Assembly (NCBI GenBank): GCA_005888365.1
Contig: VAWZ01000101.1
Coordinates: forward strand, 13,496 to 55,860
Reading direction: 5' to 3'
Origin: Actinomycetota bacterium
GTDB lineage: Bacteria > Actinomycetota > Thermoleophilia > Gaiellales > Gaiellaceae
DNA: 42,365 nt
Below, piece after piece: positions 31,843-40,874 of this stretch (positions are counted from its first letter, which is position 1; each line of letters starts with the position of its first letter). A program made the translations under genes and the position numbers. Under the pieces are notes generated by a model. The model was not told the origin of the DNA, ran no database searches, and worked only from the letters and a program-made list of their open reading frames with translations.

Positions 31843-33771
31843 TCACCGCCAGTCGACCGAGACGACCTCGACCGGCTCGTCGAAACCCTTCAGCTCCTCC
31901 GCGCGCGGCTCCGAGAGCCGAAACGCGCTCGCGACCCCGTCCACGGTGCCGAGGCTGACGAGAATCTCCCCGCTTCTCGCCGCTGCACCGACCCGCGCCG
32001 CGAGGTGCACGCCCTCCCCGCCGTAGTCGTCCGAGTCCGTGCGGAACGCACCGCCGGTGTGGACTCCGATCCGCACGTCCGGCGCGACGATCTCCGCAGC
32101 GAGCGTCCGCTGGATCGCGACCGCCGCCTCGAGGGAACCCTTGGCGTTGTCGAACGAGGCGAAGAAGCCGTCGCCGGTCGTCTTGATCACCTCACCGCCG
32201 CTAGCCACAATTTGCTCGCGCACGAGCTCGTCGTGCCGCGCGAGCAGCCTCTTCCATTTCTCGTCGCCGAGGGTCGCGAGCAGCTTTGTCGAGTCGACGA
32301 TGTCGGTGAAGAGGAAGGTGCGACGTGCCTCGAGCCTGCCGAGGAACTCCTTCGCGCGCTCTTCGTCAACACGCGCTCCCAGCCGCTGGAACACGGAAAG
32401 CGCGGCCTCGAGCTCGATCGTCGCCGCGTGCTCGTCGCCTTGCCGGCGAAAGGCGACGCCGAGGAGCGCACGGGCCTGTGCCGCCTCGTACGGCGCGCCG
32501 ATGCGCTGCCACTCGTCACGAGCCTTGCGCAGGTCGCGACCCGCCGCATCAGCGTCTCCCTCCGCCAGAGCGATCCGTCCAAGCGCGAAATGCACGGTGG
32601 CGTCGAAAGCTGGCGCTCGCTCCGTGCCGAGCTTGTACGCGTCCACGATGCTTTCGAGCTCGCGCGTAGCGGAGCGGGCCGACTTCAGGTCTGCGGCCGC
32701 GAGCGCGATCTCTACCTGGGCCGGCAAAGCGCGGAGGCGCGAGAGCGGGAGCTGAAGTTCCTCGAGCGCGCGCGTGATGCCCGCGACAGCCGCATCGATC
32801 TTTCCCTCTGCGAGGCGGAGCAGGGCAAGCCCGGGTTGAGGATCGCGCCCCAGCTCATTCGCTTTCGCGTACGCCTCCTCCGCGAGCGCGAAGTCACCGC
32901 GTCGCCGCCGAATCTCGGCTATCTCGTAGAAGCCGCCTGCCGTGATACGCCGATCGAAGTCGTGAAGCTCCTCGCAGGCGGCAATTGCCTGTTGCTCCGC
33001 CTGTGGCCAGTCGCCGCGGAGGCGGAGAACCTCCGCGCGGTGAATGCGGCAGGCCCCGGGAAATCCGGAGACGTCGAGCCGGTCACACCAGCGGTTCGCG
33101 GCCTCCGTCCACTCGGCAGCACGTCGGTAGTCGCCGAGATCCTGACAGGCACCGATGGTGATGCAGTAGACGAGACCGGTGGAGAACGGCTGCAGATCGC
33201 CCGAGACAGCGGCGGCAGTGGCTTCGTCGAGCAGTGCCAACCCGGCCTCGACGTCGCCACTCATCGCGAGCGCCCGCCCCTTGCCGACCATCGCCAACGC
33301 CTGCGCGTCGCGATCACCGAAGCGCTCGGCGAGCGCGTAGGAACGATCGAAATTGTCGATTGCTCTCGGCACGTCGCCCGCGGTGAACAGAGCCTGGACG
33401 GCGCGGCTCAAAGCGAGACCAGCGTGCACCGCGGACTCGGGTTCTCCTTCGAGGAGGCGCTCGGCTGTTGCGAACCACCCTCGTGCCACCGCGAAGGCGC
33501 CGCGTCCATGCTCGTCCCAGTAGAGCATCAGAGCTAGTCGGGCAGCCCGGATCTTGTCCCCGGCGGCCGTGAAACCGGCGTACGAGCGCTCGCGCAATCC
33601 GATTGCCTGGTCGAGCCGCCCCGTCCACCAGGCGGCATGGGCGAACTTCTCCAGATCGTCGGGCGCGAGCCGCTCCACCACGGCGGCGGCGTACGCGTCG
33701 TAAGCGTCCCGCCAGGCGTGCCGCTCCGCGGCCTCGCGCGCGGTGTCGAGGGAGTCGACTGCATGCGCCAT
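31843..33771 (-). CDS. TPR-repeat protein with C-terminal class III nucleotide cyclase domain
   Basis: 642 aa from ATG 33771; the track start at 34326 overlaps other genes. About residues 20-450 are helical TPR-like repeats (for example LALLRLAEGKIDAAVAGITR). About 460-640 are a class III cyclase domain: FTDIVDSTKLL with the first metal Asp, IKTTGDGFFASF with the substrate Lys and second metal Asp, VRIGVHTGG, and GEGVHLAARVGAAA. Both metal aspartates are present, so activity is plausible. AMP or GMP cyclase cannot be told. In most such TPR-cyclases the cyclase domain is N-terminal, so the order here is unusual. It interrupts the purine cluster. Confidence 0.85.
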   Translation of the reverse strand: MAHAVDSLDTAREAAERHAWRDAYDAYAAAVVERLAPDDLEKFAHAAWWTGRLDQAIGLRERSYAGFTAAGDKIRAARLALMLYWDEHGRGAFAVARGWFATAERLLEGEPESAVHAGLALSRAVQALFTAGDVPRAIDNFDRSYALAERFGDRDAQALAMVGKGRALAMSGDVEAGLALLDEATAAAVSGDLQPFSTGLVYCITIGACQDLGDYRRAAEWTEAANRWCDRLDVSGFPGACRIHRAEVLRLRGDWPQAEQQAIAACEELHDFDRRITAGGFYEIAEIRRRRGDFALAEEAYAKANELGRDPQPGLALLRLAEGKIDAAVAGITRALEELQLPLSRLRALPAQVEIALAAADLKSARSATRELESIVDAYKLGTERAPAFDATVHFALGRIALAEGDADAAGRDLRKARDEWQRIGAPYEAAQARALLGVAFRRQGDEHAATIELEAALSVFQRLGARVDEERAKEFLGRLEARRTFLFTDIVDSTKLLATLGDEKWKRLLARHDELVREQIVASGGEVIKTTGDGFFASFDNAKGSLEAAVAIQRTLAAEIVAPDVRIGVHTGGAFRTDSDDYGGEGVHLAARVGAAARSGEILVSLGTVDGVASAFRLSEPRAEELKGFDEPVEVVSVDWR

Positions 33772-33973
33772 CGTCGATTCATTGTCACACCGGCTGGAAC
33801 CTGCCGCCAATGCGCGCCATCTGGCGAGCTCCGCAGCCCACTCGGCGATCATCACCGTCCACCAGTACGTGTGCCCGCTCGGAACGAGGGGATGACCGAC
33901 GCGTTTCGCCAGGCTTAGGCTCGTTGCTCGTTCTTGGCACAGAGCGGTATCCCATCTGTGACCCGCCCGCACG

Positions 33974-33979
33974 TACGCT
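33974..33979 (+). promoter_or_regulatory. -10 box TACGCT, leaderless small gene
   Basis: TACGCT ends 6 nt before the ATG at 33986. Confidence 0.45.
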
Positions 33980-33985
33980 CGCCCC

Positions 33986-34276
33986 ATGGCGTCGACCGAA
34001 GCCAAGCCCCGGACGGCGGCGCCGCGTGTGACGACCCCGTGGGGTGCGGCCGAGCTCATCGACGAGGTGAAAGTTCCCCAGCAGGCGGCCGGCAAGCGCT
34101 TCACCGTGATCGCCCAGCTTCTGGAGACTCGCGACGGCGAGCGGCTCGTGCGCTTCGCGTATGCGACGGCCGGATCTGCCCGGCGCGGTCCCGTGACGAT
34201 GCGGGCGCGCGACATCGAGCGGCTGCGGGCGGCGCTCGAGCGCGCGCCCGCTCTCGGCGAGGTTCTCCGTGTCTGA
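33986..34276 (+). CDS. 96-aa hypothetical protein
   Basis: ATG start 6 nt after a TACGCT box. Has the look of a small beta-rich domain (AAELIDEVKVPQ, FTVIAQLLETRDGERLVRFAY) followed by a basic helix. No family recognised. It lies between the cyclase (divergent) and purQ (convergent, 15-nt gap). Coding is supported by promoter geometry and typical composition. Confidence 0.6.
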   Translation: MASTEAKPRTAAPRVTTPWGAAELIDEVKVPQQAAGKRFTVIAQLLETRDGERLVRFAYATAGSARRGPVTMRARDIERLRAALERAPALGEVLRV

Positions 34277-34291
34277 AAAGCGGCCGGAGCG

Positions 34292-34990
34292 CTACGCGGC
34301 CGCGAGCACGCGCTCGGAGGCGGCATCGACGAGAGCGGCGAGCAGGAGCCCTCCGTCCGCCGAGCCGAGAAGCGGATCGACCGCGTGCTCGGGATGGGGC
34401 ATCAGGCCCATGACGTTGCCGCGCTCGTTCACGACTCCGGCGACAGCGCCGAGCGAACCGTTCACATTCTGCGCGTAGCGGAGCACGATCTGTCCACGCG
34501 CGGCAAGACCGACGAAGGTACCTTCGTCGGCGAACCAGGCGCCCTCGCCGTGCTTCACCGGCAGGACGAGCTCTTGACCGTCGCGGCAGCGGCTGGTGAA
34601 GACGGTCGCGGGGTTCTCGACCCTGACGGCGACGTCGTCGCAGACGAACTCGAGCTGCCGGTTGGGCCGAAGAACACCTGGTAGCAAGCGCGCCTCGCAC
34701 AGGATCTGGAAGCCGTTGCAGACCCCGAGGACCAAGCCGCCGCCCTCGGCGAACCGCCGGACCGCGTCCATGGCAGGTGCGACGCTCGCCATCGATCCGC
34801 AGCGAAGGTAGTCGCCGTACGAGAACCCGCCCGGAAGCAGGACGGCGCCCGTCTCGTACGGTAGCTCGGTCTCGTCGTGCCAGACGAACACAGGCTCGGC
34901 GCCCATGGCCCCGAGTGCCCAGGCGGCGTCGCGGTCGTCGTTCGAGCCGGGGAAGACGACAATCGCGACTGTGGGGCGGCGAGTGCTCAC
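34292..34990 (-). CDS. purQ: FGAM synthase glutaminase subunit
   Basis: 232 aa from GTG 34990, which overlaps the purS stop (GTGA); the longer track ORF is spurious. Class I glutamine amidotransferase: FPGSNDDRDAAWAL, LPGGFSYGDYLRCG, nucleophile in GVCNGFQIL, His/Glu in PHPEHAVDP. Supplies ammonia to PurL, with PurS as bridge. Its partner purL is separated from it by 7.0 kb of unrelated genes. Confidence 0.95.
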   Translation of the reverse strand: MSTRRPTVAIVVFPGSNDDRDAAWALGAMGAEPVFVWHDETELPYETGAVLLPGGFSYGDYLRCGSMASVAPAMDAVRRFAEGGGLVLGVCNGFQILCEARLLPGVLRPNRQLEFVCDDVAVRVENPATVFTSRCRDGQELVLPVKHGEGAWFADEGTFVGLAARGQIVLRYAQNVNGSLGAVAGVVNERGNVMGLMPHPEHAVDPLLGSADGGLLLAALVDAASERVLAAA

Positions 34991-35235
34991 GAGCCTTCCA
35001 GGCGGATCTCGTAACTTTCGATCAGCGGGTTCGCCAGAAGCTCGTCGCACATCCGCTTGATCTGAGCGCGGGCATCGTCGCTTCCGTTCGCCTCGACCTC
35101 GACCTCGACGTCGACGAGCCGACCCACACGGACCTGACCAACGGCGAAGCCAAGCTTTCGCAGCGAGCCCTGGACCGCTTCGCCCTGCGGGTCGAGGATG
35201 CCCTGTTTCGGCCGGATGAGGACGGTCGCTCTCAC
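34987..35235 (-). CDS. purS: FGAM synthase subunit PurS
   Basis: 82 aa, the family's normal length. RPKQGILDPQGEAVQGSL, LGFAVGQVRVGR and ELLANPLIESYEI are typical. GTG start overlaps the purC stop by 4 nt and its own stop overlaps purQ. Confidence 0.94.
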   Translation of the reverse strand: MRATVLIRPKQGILDPQGEAVQGSLRKLGFAVGQVRVGRLVDVEVEVEANGSDDARAQIKRMCDELLANPLIESYEIRLEGS

Positions 35236-36089
35236 AAAACGACGGCGGGGTCGGCGAGGTAGCGCTCGAAGGCCACTCCGGTCAGCCGCTCGAAAGCCTC
35301 GACGTAGCGCTCGCGGGTTCCGCTGACGACCGACTCCGGAAGCTCAGGCCCGGGGGGCGTCTTGTCCCAGCCCGTTTCCTCGCACCAGTCTCGGACGAAC
35401 TGCTTGTCGAAGGACGGCTGCGGTCGCCCGGGCTCGTAGCTCGTCGCCGGCCAGAAGCGGGACGAGTCCGGGGTCAGCGCCTCGTCCGCGAGGACGAGCT
35501 CCCCGTCTCGCGAGACGCCGAACTCGAACTTCGTGTCCGCAAGGACGATTCCCGCGGACTTCGCATGCGCAACGCCGAAGCGGTAGAGCTCGAGGGACGC
35601 TTCCCGGGCAGCGCGGTACCGTCCCTCCCCGCACAGGTCGGCCGCGCGTTCCTCGTCGATGTTCTCGTCGTGCCCCTCGCTGGCTTTCGTGGCGGGGGTG
35701 AAGATCGGCTCGGGCAGCCGCTCGGACTCGCGGAGCCCCGCGGGGAGCGCATGACCGCAGACGACCCCGGTCGCCTGGTAGTCGTGCCAGGCCGAACCAG
35801 CCAGATACCCGCGGACGACGCATTCGATCGGGAGCATCTCGAGCCGCTCGCAGACCATCGTCCTGCCGTCGTCCCTCAGCTCGAGGAGATGGTTCGGGAC
35901 GCTGTCGCGCGAGCGCGCGAACCAGAAGGCCGAGAGCCCGGTCAGAACCCGTCCCTTGTCGGGAATGAGAGTCGGGAGGACGACGTCGAACGTCGAGATC
36001 CGATCGCTCGCGACGAGAAGGATCCGGTTCTCGTCGAGGCCGTAGACCTCTCGTACCTTGCCGCTCACGACGTGCGTCGCGTCAGGCAC
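35232..36089 (-). CDS. purC: SAICAR synthetase
   Basis: 285 aa from GTG 36089, preceded by GGGAGGAGGTCC, a very strong Shine-Dalgarno sequence inside the end of purB. SGKVREVYG (ATP loop), ASDRISTFDVVLP, VVRGYLAGSAW and LADTKFEFG are present. The length fits the about 290-aa type rather than the 237-aa E. coli type. Joins CAIR and aspartate. The track ORF runs upstream into purB in another frame. Confidence 0.95.
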   Translation of the reverse strand: MPDATHVVSGKVREVYGLDENRILLVASDRISTFDVVLPTLIPDKGRVLTGLSAFWFARSRDSVPNHLLELRDDGRTMVCERLEMLPIECVVRGYLAGSAWHDYQATGVVCGHALPAGLRESERLPEPIFTPATKASEGHDENIDEERAADLCGEGRYRAAREASLELYRFGVAHAKSAGIVLADTKFEFGVSRDGELVLADEALTPDSSRFWPATSYEPGRPQPSFDKQFVRDWCEETGWDKTPPGPELPESVVSGTRERYVEAFERLTGVAFERYLADPAVVL

Positions 36090-37398
36090 GGACCTCCTCC
36101 CGCTCCGAGGCCAGTGCACGAAGCCGGCCGAAGACCACGTCGGCGTGACGAACGAACGAGTCCCCGTCGAACACCTCGTCGAGATCGAGGCGCCCGGAGA
36201 GCCCGCTGTCGTTGCGAACGAGCTCGCGAAAATCGAGGCCCTCGTCCCAGGCTCGCATCGCGTGGCGCTGGACCGAGCGGTAGGCGTCGTCGCGTGAAAG
36301 GCCAGATTCGACCAGCGCGAGCAGGAGGCGCTGGCTGAAGAAGAGGCCGCCAGTGGCTTCCAGGTTCGCACGCATTCGCTCCTGGCGGACCACGAGCCCT
36401 TGCACGAGCGTGGTGAAGCGATCGAGCATGTAGTCGACCGCCAGAAACGCGTCCGGCAGCACGATCCGCTCCGCCGAGGAGTGCGAGATGTCCCGCTCGT
36501 GCCAGAGAGCGACGTTCTCGAGACCGACCAGGGCGTAGCCTCGCACCACTCGTGCGAGCCCGCAGATCCGCTCGGCAACGATCGGATTGCGCTTGTGCGG
36601 CATGGCCGACGAGCCCTTCTGGCCGCGGCCGAAGGGCTCCTCGACCTCACGCACCTCCGTTCGGGCCAGATGCCGGATCTCCAGCGCAAACCGCTCGAGG
36701 GACGACGCAACGAGCGCGAGCGCTGTAAGGAGCTCCGCGTGACGGTCGCGCTGGACGACCTGCGTCGAGCTCGGCGCAGCCTCGAGCCCGAGGCGCTCGC
36801 ACGCGATCCGCTCGACCTCTGGGTCGGTGGTCGCATACGTACCCACGACCCCGGAGAGCTTCCCGGTGCGCATCGAATCGAGCGCGCGCTCGACGCGGCT
36901 CCGGTCACGCGCCAGCTCGAAGGCCCAGCCGGCGAGCTTCAGCCCGAAAGTGGTCGGCTCGGCGTGGACACCGTGCGTCCGCCCGATCGTCGGCGTTCGT
37001 GCGTGCTCCTCCGCACGGGCGACGACTGCGCGGAAGGCCGCGTCCAGCCCCTCGAGCACGAGTCCGCCTGCGTCTCGGACGGCAAGCGCGAGCGCGGTGT
37101 CCACGACGTCCGAGGAGGTCAGACCGTAGTGGAGCCACCGGCCCTCCGGCCCGAGCGCTTCGGCCACGGCGTCGACGAATGCAGCGACGTCGTGTTCTGT
37201 CGTGCGCTCGAGCTCGGCCACGCGCTCCGGGGTCGGCACTCGCGCGTCTCGTGAGATCGACGCGACCGTCTCCGCCGGCACCCTCCCGAGCTCGGCCCAC
37301 CCTTCGAGGGCGGCAAGCTCGACCCGCAGCCACCGTCCGAGCTTTGCTTCCTCCGACCAGACGCGCGCCATTTCCGGTCTGGAGTAGCGCGGGATCAC
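36082..37398 (-). CDS. purB: Adenylosuccinate lyase
   Basis: 438 aa from GTG 37398, which lies 7 nt after TAGAAT; the first about 80 residues of the track ORF are spurious. Signature GSSAMPHKRNPI with the catalytic serine loop, GRTHGVHAEPTTFG with the catalytic His, and TSSDVVDTALAL. Acts twice: SAICAR to AICAR and adenylosuccinate to AMP. First gene of the purB-purC-purS-purQ operon, all with overlapping ends. Confidence 0.95.
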   Translation of the reverse strand: MIPRYSRPEMARVWSEEAKLGRWLRVELAALEGWAELGRVPAETVASISRDARVPTPERVAELERTTEHDVAAFVDAVAEALGPEGRWLHYGLTSSDVVDTALALAVRDAGGLVLEGLDAAFRAVVARAEEHARTPTIGRTHGVHAEPTTFGLKLAGWAFELARDRSRVERALDSMRTGKLSGVVGTYATTDPEVERIACERLGLEAAPSSTQVVQRDRHAELLTALALVASSLERFALEIRHLARTEVREVEEPFGRGQKGSSAMPHKRNPIVAERICGLARVVRGYALVGLENVALWHERDISHSSAERIVLPDAFLAVDYMLDRFTTLVQGLVVRQERMRANLEATGGLFFSQRLLLALVESGLSRDDAYRSVQRHAMRAWDEGLDFRELVRNDSGLSGRLDLDEVFDGDSFVRHADVVFGRLRALASEREEVRA

Positions 37399-37405
37399 TG
37401 GCTCG

Positions 37406-37411
37406 ATTCTA
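37406..37411 (-). promoter_or_regulatory. -10 box TAGAAT, leaderless purB
   Basis: TAGAAT, close to the TATAAT consensus, ends 7 nt before the GTG at 37398. Confidence 0.52.
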
Positions 37412-37528
37412 GTTGGCGGGGCCGCGGGGGTCGGGTCCGCACAGTCTCGGCGCGAAGCCATACCCCATCCGTTCGCCTTTCCCCAGTAGGCTCGAAGTGG
37501 GAGGAGGCGAGGGGTGGCCCCAGGGAAT

Positions 37529-38764
37529 TCACGGGCGCAGCGCGTACGTCTGCCCTGCGGCAGCCGCCAGCGCGATGTCCTCACGTCGCCGCATTCCCTC
37601 GAACGCGATTCGATCGGCCGCCCGGTACGCGGCCTCGCGGGCACTCCCGATGCTCTCGCCGAGACCAGTCACCCCCACGATTCGGCCACCGTTCGTAACG
37701 AGCCGCTCGCCGTGGAGCGCGGTGCCCGCATGGAAGACGAGCGCGCCGTCCTGCTCGGCCTCGCTGACGCCCGTAATCGTCGAGCCGCGATTCCCTTCGG
37801 CCGGATAGCCGGCCGCCGCGAGCACGACCGTCACAGCGGCCGCTGAGCCGGTGACGAGCGAGACGCCGCCGAGCTCGCCTCCGGCCGCAGCGGCAAGCGC
37901 CTCTCCGAGATCGCCCTCGAGCAAAGCCAAGACCGACTGTGACTCGGGATCCCCGAAGCGGCAGTTGAACTCGAGGACGCGTGGGCCGTCCTCGGTCAGC
38001 ATCAGCCCGGCGTAGAGGAGCCCGACGAACGGCGAATCGCGGCGCCCGAGCTCCGCGAGGACGGGCCGATGGATCGTCGCGACGAGCTCTTCGATTTCCC
38101 GCTCGCTGAGCCCCGGCACGGGCGCGTATGCGCCCATCCCGCCTGTGTTCGGGCCTTCGTCCCCGTCGAACGCGCGCTTGTAGTCCTGCGCAGGGGCAAG
38201 CGCCAGCGCGTCCCCGCCGGAGCAAATCGCGAACAGGGAGAGCTCGGAGCCTTCCAACAGCTCTTCGACCACGAGTCCGCCGCCGATCGCACTCACGGCC
38301 GCGAGCGCGCGATCGAGCTCCGGTTGCGTGCGGCAGACGAAGACTCCTTTTCCGGATGCGAGCCCGTCCGCCTTCAAGACACAGGGCGGTCTCGCAATTG
38401 CGAGCTGAGCAGCGGTGGGCACCCCGGCGGCCCGCATCACGGCCTTCGCGAACGCCTTCGAGCCCTCGATCTTCGCGGCGGCGGCACTCGGCCCGAAGAC
38501 GGCTATGCCTGCGTGCCTCAAGACGTCTGCGATGCCTGCGACGAGCGGGCCCTCCGGCCCGACGACGACCAGATCGACGCCGAGGGAATGCGCAAGTGCG
38601 AGGACACCTTCCGCGTCTTCTGCCCGAATCGGGTGGCAGTCGCCGAGACGCGCGATTCCGGGATTCCCGGGGGCGGCGTGGAGATCGGAGACCGAGGGCG
38701 CCTGGGTGAGCTTCCAGGCCAGCGCGTGCTCCCGCCCCCCGGAGCCGACGAGGAGAACCCTCAC
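37529..38764 (-). CDS. purD: Phosphoribosylamine-glycine ligase
   Basis: 411 aa. VGSGGREHALAWKL at the N terminus, ATP-grasp core (PCVLKADGLASGKGV, FNCRFGDPESQ) and EGPNTGGMGAYAP as expected for GARS. GTG start 6 nt after TAGACT. The 130-bp gap to purB downstream holds the purB promoter. Confidence 0.95.
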   Translation of the reverse strand: MRVLLVGSGGREHALAWKLTQAPSVSDLHAAPGNPGIARLGDCHPIRAEDAEGVLALAHSLGVDLVVVGPEGPLVAGIADVLRHAGIAVFGPSAAAAKIEGSKAFAKAVMRAAGVPTAAQLAIARPPCVLKADGLASGKGVFVCRTQPELDRALAAVSAIGGGLVVEELLEGSELSLFAICSGGDALALAPAQDYKRAFDGDEGPNTGGMGAYAPVPGLSEREIEELVATIHRPVLAELGRRDSPFVGLLYAGLMLTEDGPRVLEFNCRFGDPESQSVLALLEGDLGEALAAAAGGELGGVSLVTGSAAAVTVVLAAAGYPAEGNRGSTITGVSEAEQDGALVFHAGTALHGERLVTNGGRIVGVTGLGESIGSAREAAYRAADRIAFEGMRRREDIALAAAAGQTYALRP

Positions 38765-38770
38765 GGCTCG

Positions 38771-38776
38771 AGTCTA
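38771..38776 (-). promoter_or_regulatory. -10 box TAGACT, leaderless purD
   Basis: TAGACT ends 6 nt before the GTG at 38764. The facing plus-strand gene has TTGACG...TACACG in the same 56-bp gap. Confidence 0.5.
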
Positions 38777-38784
38777 TGCGGCTC

Positions 38785-38812
38785 TTGACGTAGCACAGTC
38801 TTCGCGTACACG
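38785..38812 (+). promoter_or_regulatory. Possible housekeeping promoter of the methyltransferase gene
   Basis: TTGACG, 16 nt, TACACG, then 8 nt to the ATG at 38821. The -35 is good, the -10 lacks the final T. Confidence 0.35.
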
Positions 38813-38820
38813 CTCCCGAG

Positions 38821-39600
38821 ATGGAGTCCGCGTCCGGGATGTTCTCCTCTGCCGATGCGTACCAGAGACACGTGGGACGATATGGAGACGCGCTCTCCCG
38901 CGCGCACATCGAGGCTGCCGGCGTTCGCCGCGGCGACTGGGTCCTCGACGTCGGGTGCGGACCAGGAGCCCTGACATGTGCGCTCGCCGACGTGACGGGC
39001 GCAGAGCACGTCGCGGCAGTCGATCCGTCGCCGTCCTTCGTCGAGGCCTGCCGGGCGAGAGTCGTCGGAGCGGACGTTCGGGTCGCGAGCGCCGAGAAGC
39101 TTCCGGAATTCGGGCGAAGGTTCGACGCGGTCATGTCCCAGCTCGTTGTCAACTTCATGCAGGACGCCGAGGCAGGGATCGATGCGATGCGGGCGGCAGC
39201 ACGCGACCGCGCTCTGGTCACCTCCTGCGTCTGGGACTACGCAGACGGCATGACGATGCTGCGGGCGTTCTGGGACGCCGCTCTCGAGATCGATCCCACC
39301 GCACCCGACGAAGGTCGAACCATGCGCTACTGCACTCCGGCGGAGCTGCGTGCACTCTGGGAAACCTGCGGTCTCGAGGATGCAGAGACCAGCGCCATCG
39401 AGGTCCAAGCCACGTATGCGGATTTCGAAGACCTCTGGGCTCCCTTCCCGACCGGACTCGGGCCGTCCGGGGCGTACTGCGCGTCGCTCGATGCCGGAGC
39501 GCGAGAGGCGCTGCACGACGGATTCTTTCGACGCCTCGGCGAGCCGAGCGGAGCGTTCACGCTCCGTGCCCGCGCCTGGCTCGTTCGCGGACGCGCCTAG
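38821..39600 (+). CDS. Class I SAM-dependent methyltransferase
   Basis: 259 aa. Rossmann motif I VLDVGCGPGALT, motif II acidic residue in AAVDPS, then VRVASAEKLPEF and FDAVMSQLVVNF. Small-molecule methyltransferase of the UbiE/COQ5-like type by appearance; substrate unknown. It sits on the plus strand between purD and purA, ending 4 nt inside the convergent purA end. Confidence 0.88.
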   Translation: MESASGMFSSADAYQRHVGRYGDALSRAHIEAAGVRRGDWVLDVGCGPGALTCALADVTGAEHVAAVDPSPSFVEACRARVVGADVRVASAEKLPEFGRRFDAVMSQLVVNFMQDAEAGIDAMRAAARDRALVTSCVWDYADGMTMLRAFWDAALEIDPTAPDEGRTMRYCTPAELRALWETCGLEDAETSAIEVQATYADFEDLWAPFPTGLGPSGAYCASLDAGAREALHDGFFRRLGEPSGAFTLRARAWLVRGRA

Positions 39601-40862
39601 CGAAATGCGAGCACCCGGTCGCGGGAAGCGCCCGTACCAACGAGCTGCACGCGCACGCCGAGCGCATCCTCGACGAACGACACGTAGTCGCGGGCGGCCG
39701 CGGGGAGGCCATTCGTGCCGATCTCGTCCTCCCACCCGTGGAGTCTCTCGAAGACCGGACGGCAGTGATGGAAGTCGCTCTGGTGCGCCGGAAACTCCTC
39801 GCTCTCGATCCCGTCCGGAAGCCGATAGCGGACGCACACCGGTATCTCGGAGAAGCCCGAGAGCACGTCCAGCTTGGTCAGCGCAAGCGAGGTGATGCCG
39901 TTCAGGCGGACCGCGAAGCGAAGCGCGACGAGATCGAGCCAACCGCAGCGTCGCTCGCGTCCTGTGACAGTGCCGAACTCGTGCCCGGCCTCCCGCACGC
40001 GTGCCTGGGCGTCGCCCTCGATCTCGCTCGGGAACGGCCCCTCGCCGACCCGCGTCACGTAGGCCTTGGCGACGCCGAGGACCTCGTCGATCCGATTCGG
40101 CCCGATTCCGAAGCTGACGGCCGCCCCGGCCGCGATCGGGCTCGACGAGGTGACGAAGGGGTAGGTCCCGTGGTCGAGGTCGAGCAACGTTCCCTGTCCA
40201 CCTTCGAACAGCACACTCTCTTCCTTCCGCAGCGCCCGGTCGACGAGGAGAGACGTGTCGGCGATCAGCGGTCGGATGCGCCCAGCGTGCTCGAGCAGAG
40301 TGGCGACGATCTCGTCGGCGTCGAACGGCTCGAGCTCGTAGACACGCTCGAGCCACACGTTCTTCTCGGCGACCGCCAGGCCGATCTTCTCGCGCAGGAT
40401 CTTCGGATCGACGAGGTCCTGAACGCGGACCCCGATCCGCGTCGCTTTGTCCGCGTAGGCAGGGCCGATGCCGCGTCGGGTGGTTCCGATCTGCAGCCTC
40501 CCGAGCCGCCGCTCGCGGGCGCCGTCGAGCGCGACGTGCCACGGCATGACGAGGTGTGCGTTCCCGGAGACGAAGACGAGGCCGTCCGTGCGGAGCCCGC
40601 GCGCTTCGAGCTCGTCGATCTCCGCAATCAAGACAGCGGGGTCGACGACGCAGCCCGCCCCGATCGCGCAGACCTTGCTGCGGATGATTCCCGTCGGGAT
40701 CTGCCGGATCTTGTACGTCTCCTCGCCCACGACGATCGTGTGCCCGGCGTTGGGGCCGCCCTGGTAGCGGCAGACGAGGTCGGAGTCCCGCGCGAGCAGG
40801 TCGACGATCTTGCCTTTCCCCTCGTCGCCCCACTGCGCGCCGACGATCACGGTCGCGGGCAC
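39597..40862 (-). CDS. purA: Adenylosuccinate synthetase
   Basis: 421 aa. GAQWGDEGKGKIVD (GTP loop with the catalytic Asp), GGPNAGHT with the catalytic His, GTTRRGIGPAYADK, VTGRERRCGWLDLVALR and LTKLDVLSG. Converts IMP plus aspartate to adenylosuccinate. GTG start; TAAAAC ends about 8 nt upstream, a weaker leaderless candidate. It follows dnaB by 60 bp. Confidence 0.96.
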   Translation of the reverse strand: MPATVIVGAQWGDEGKGKIVDLLARDSDLVCRYQGGPNAGHTIVVGEETYKIRQIPTGIIRSKVCAIGAGCVVDPAVLIAEIDELEARGLRTDGLVFVSGNAHLVMPWHVALDGARERRLGRLQIGTTRRGIGPAYADKATRIGVRVQDLVDPKILREKIGLAVAEKNVWLERVYELEPFDADEIVATLLEHAGRIRPLIADTSLLVDRALRKEESVLFEGGQGTLLDLDHGTYPFVTSSSPIAAGAAVSFGIGPNRIDEVLGVAKAYVTRVGEGPFPSEIEGDAQARVREAGHEFGTVTGRERRCGWLDLVALRFAVRLNGITSLALTKLDVLSGFSEIPVCVRYRLPDGIESEEFPAHQSDFHHCRPVFERLHGWEDEIGTNGLPAAARDYVSFVEDALGVRVQLVGTGASRDRVLAFR

Positions 40863-40874
40863 GTGACCCAGTTT

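Noticed and set aside
37440-37475. GGGTAT on the minus strand upstream of purD's end
   Set aside because: No GTTT at the right distance.
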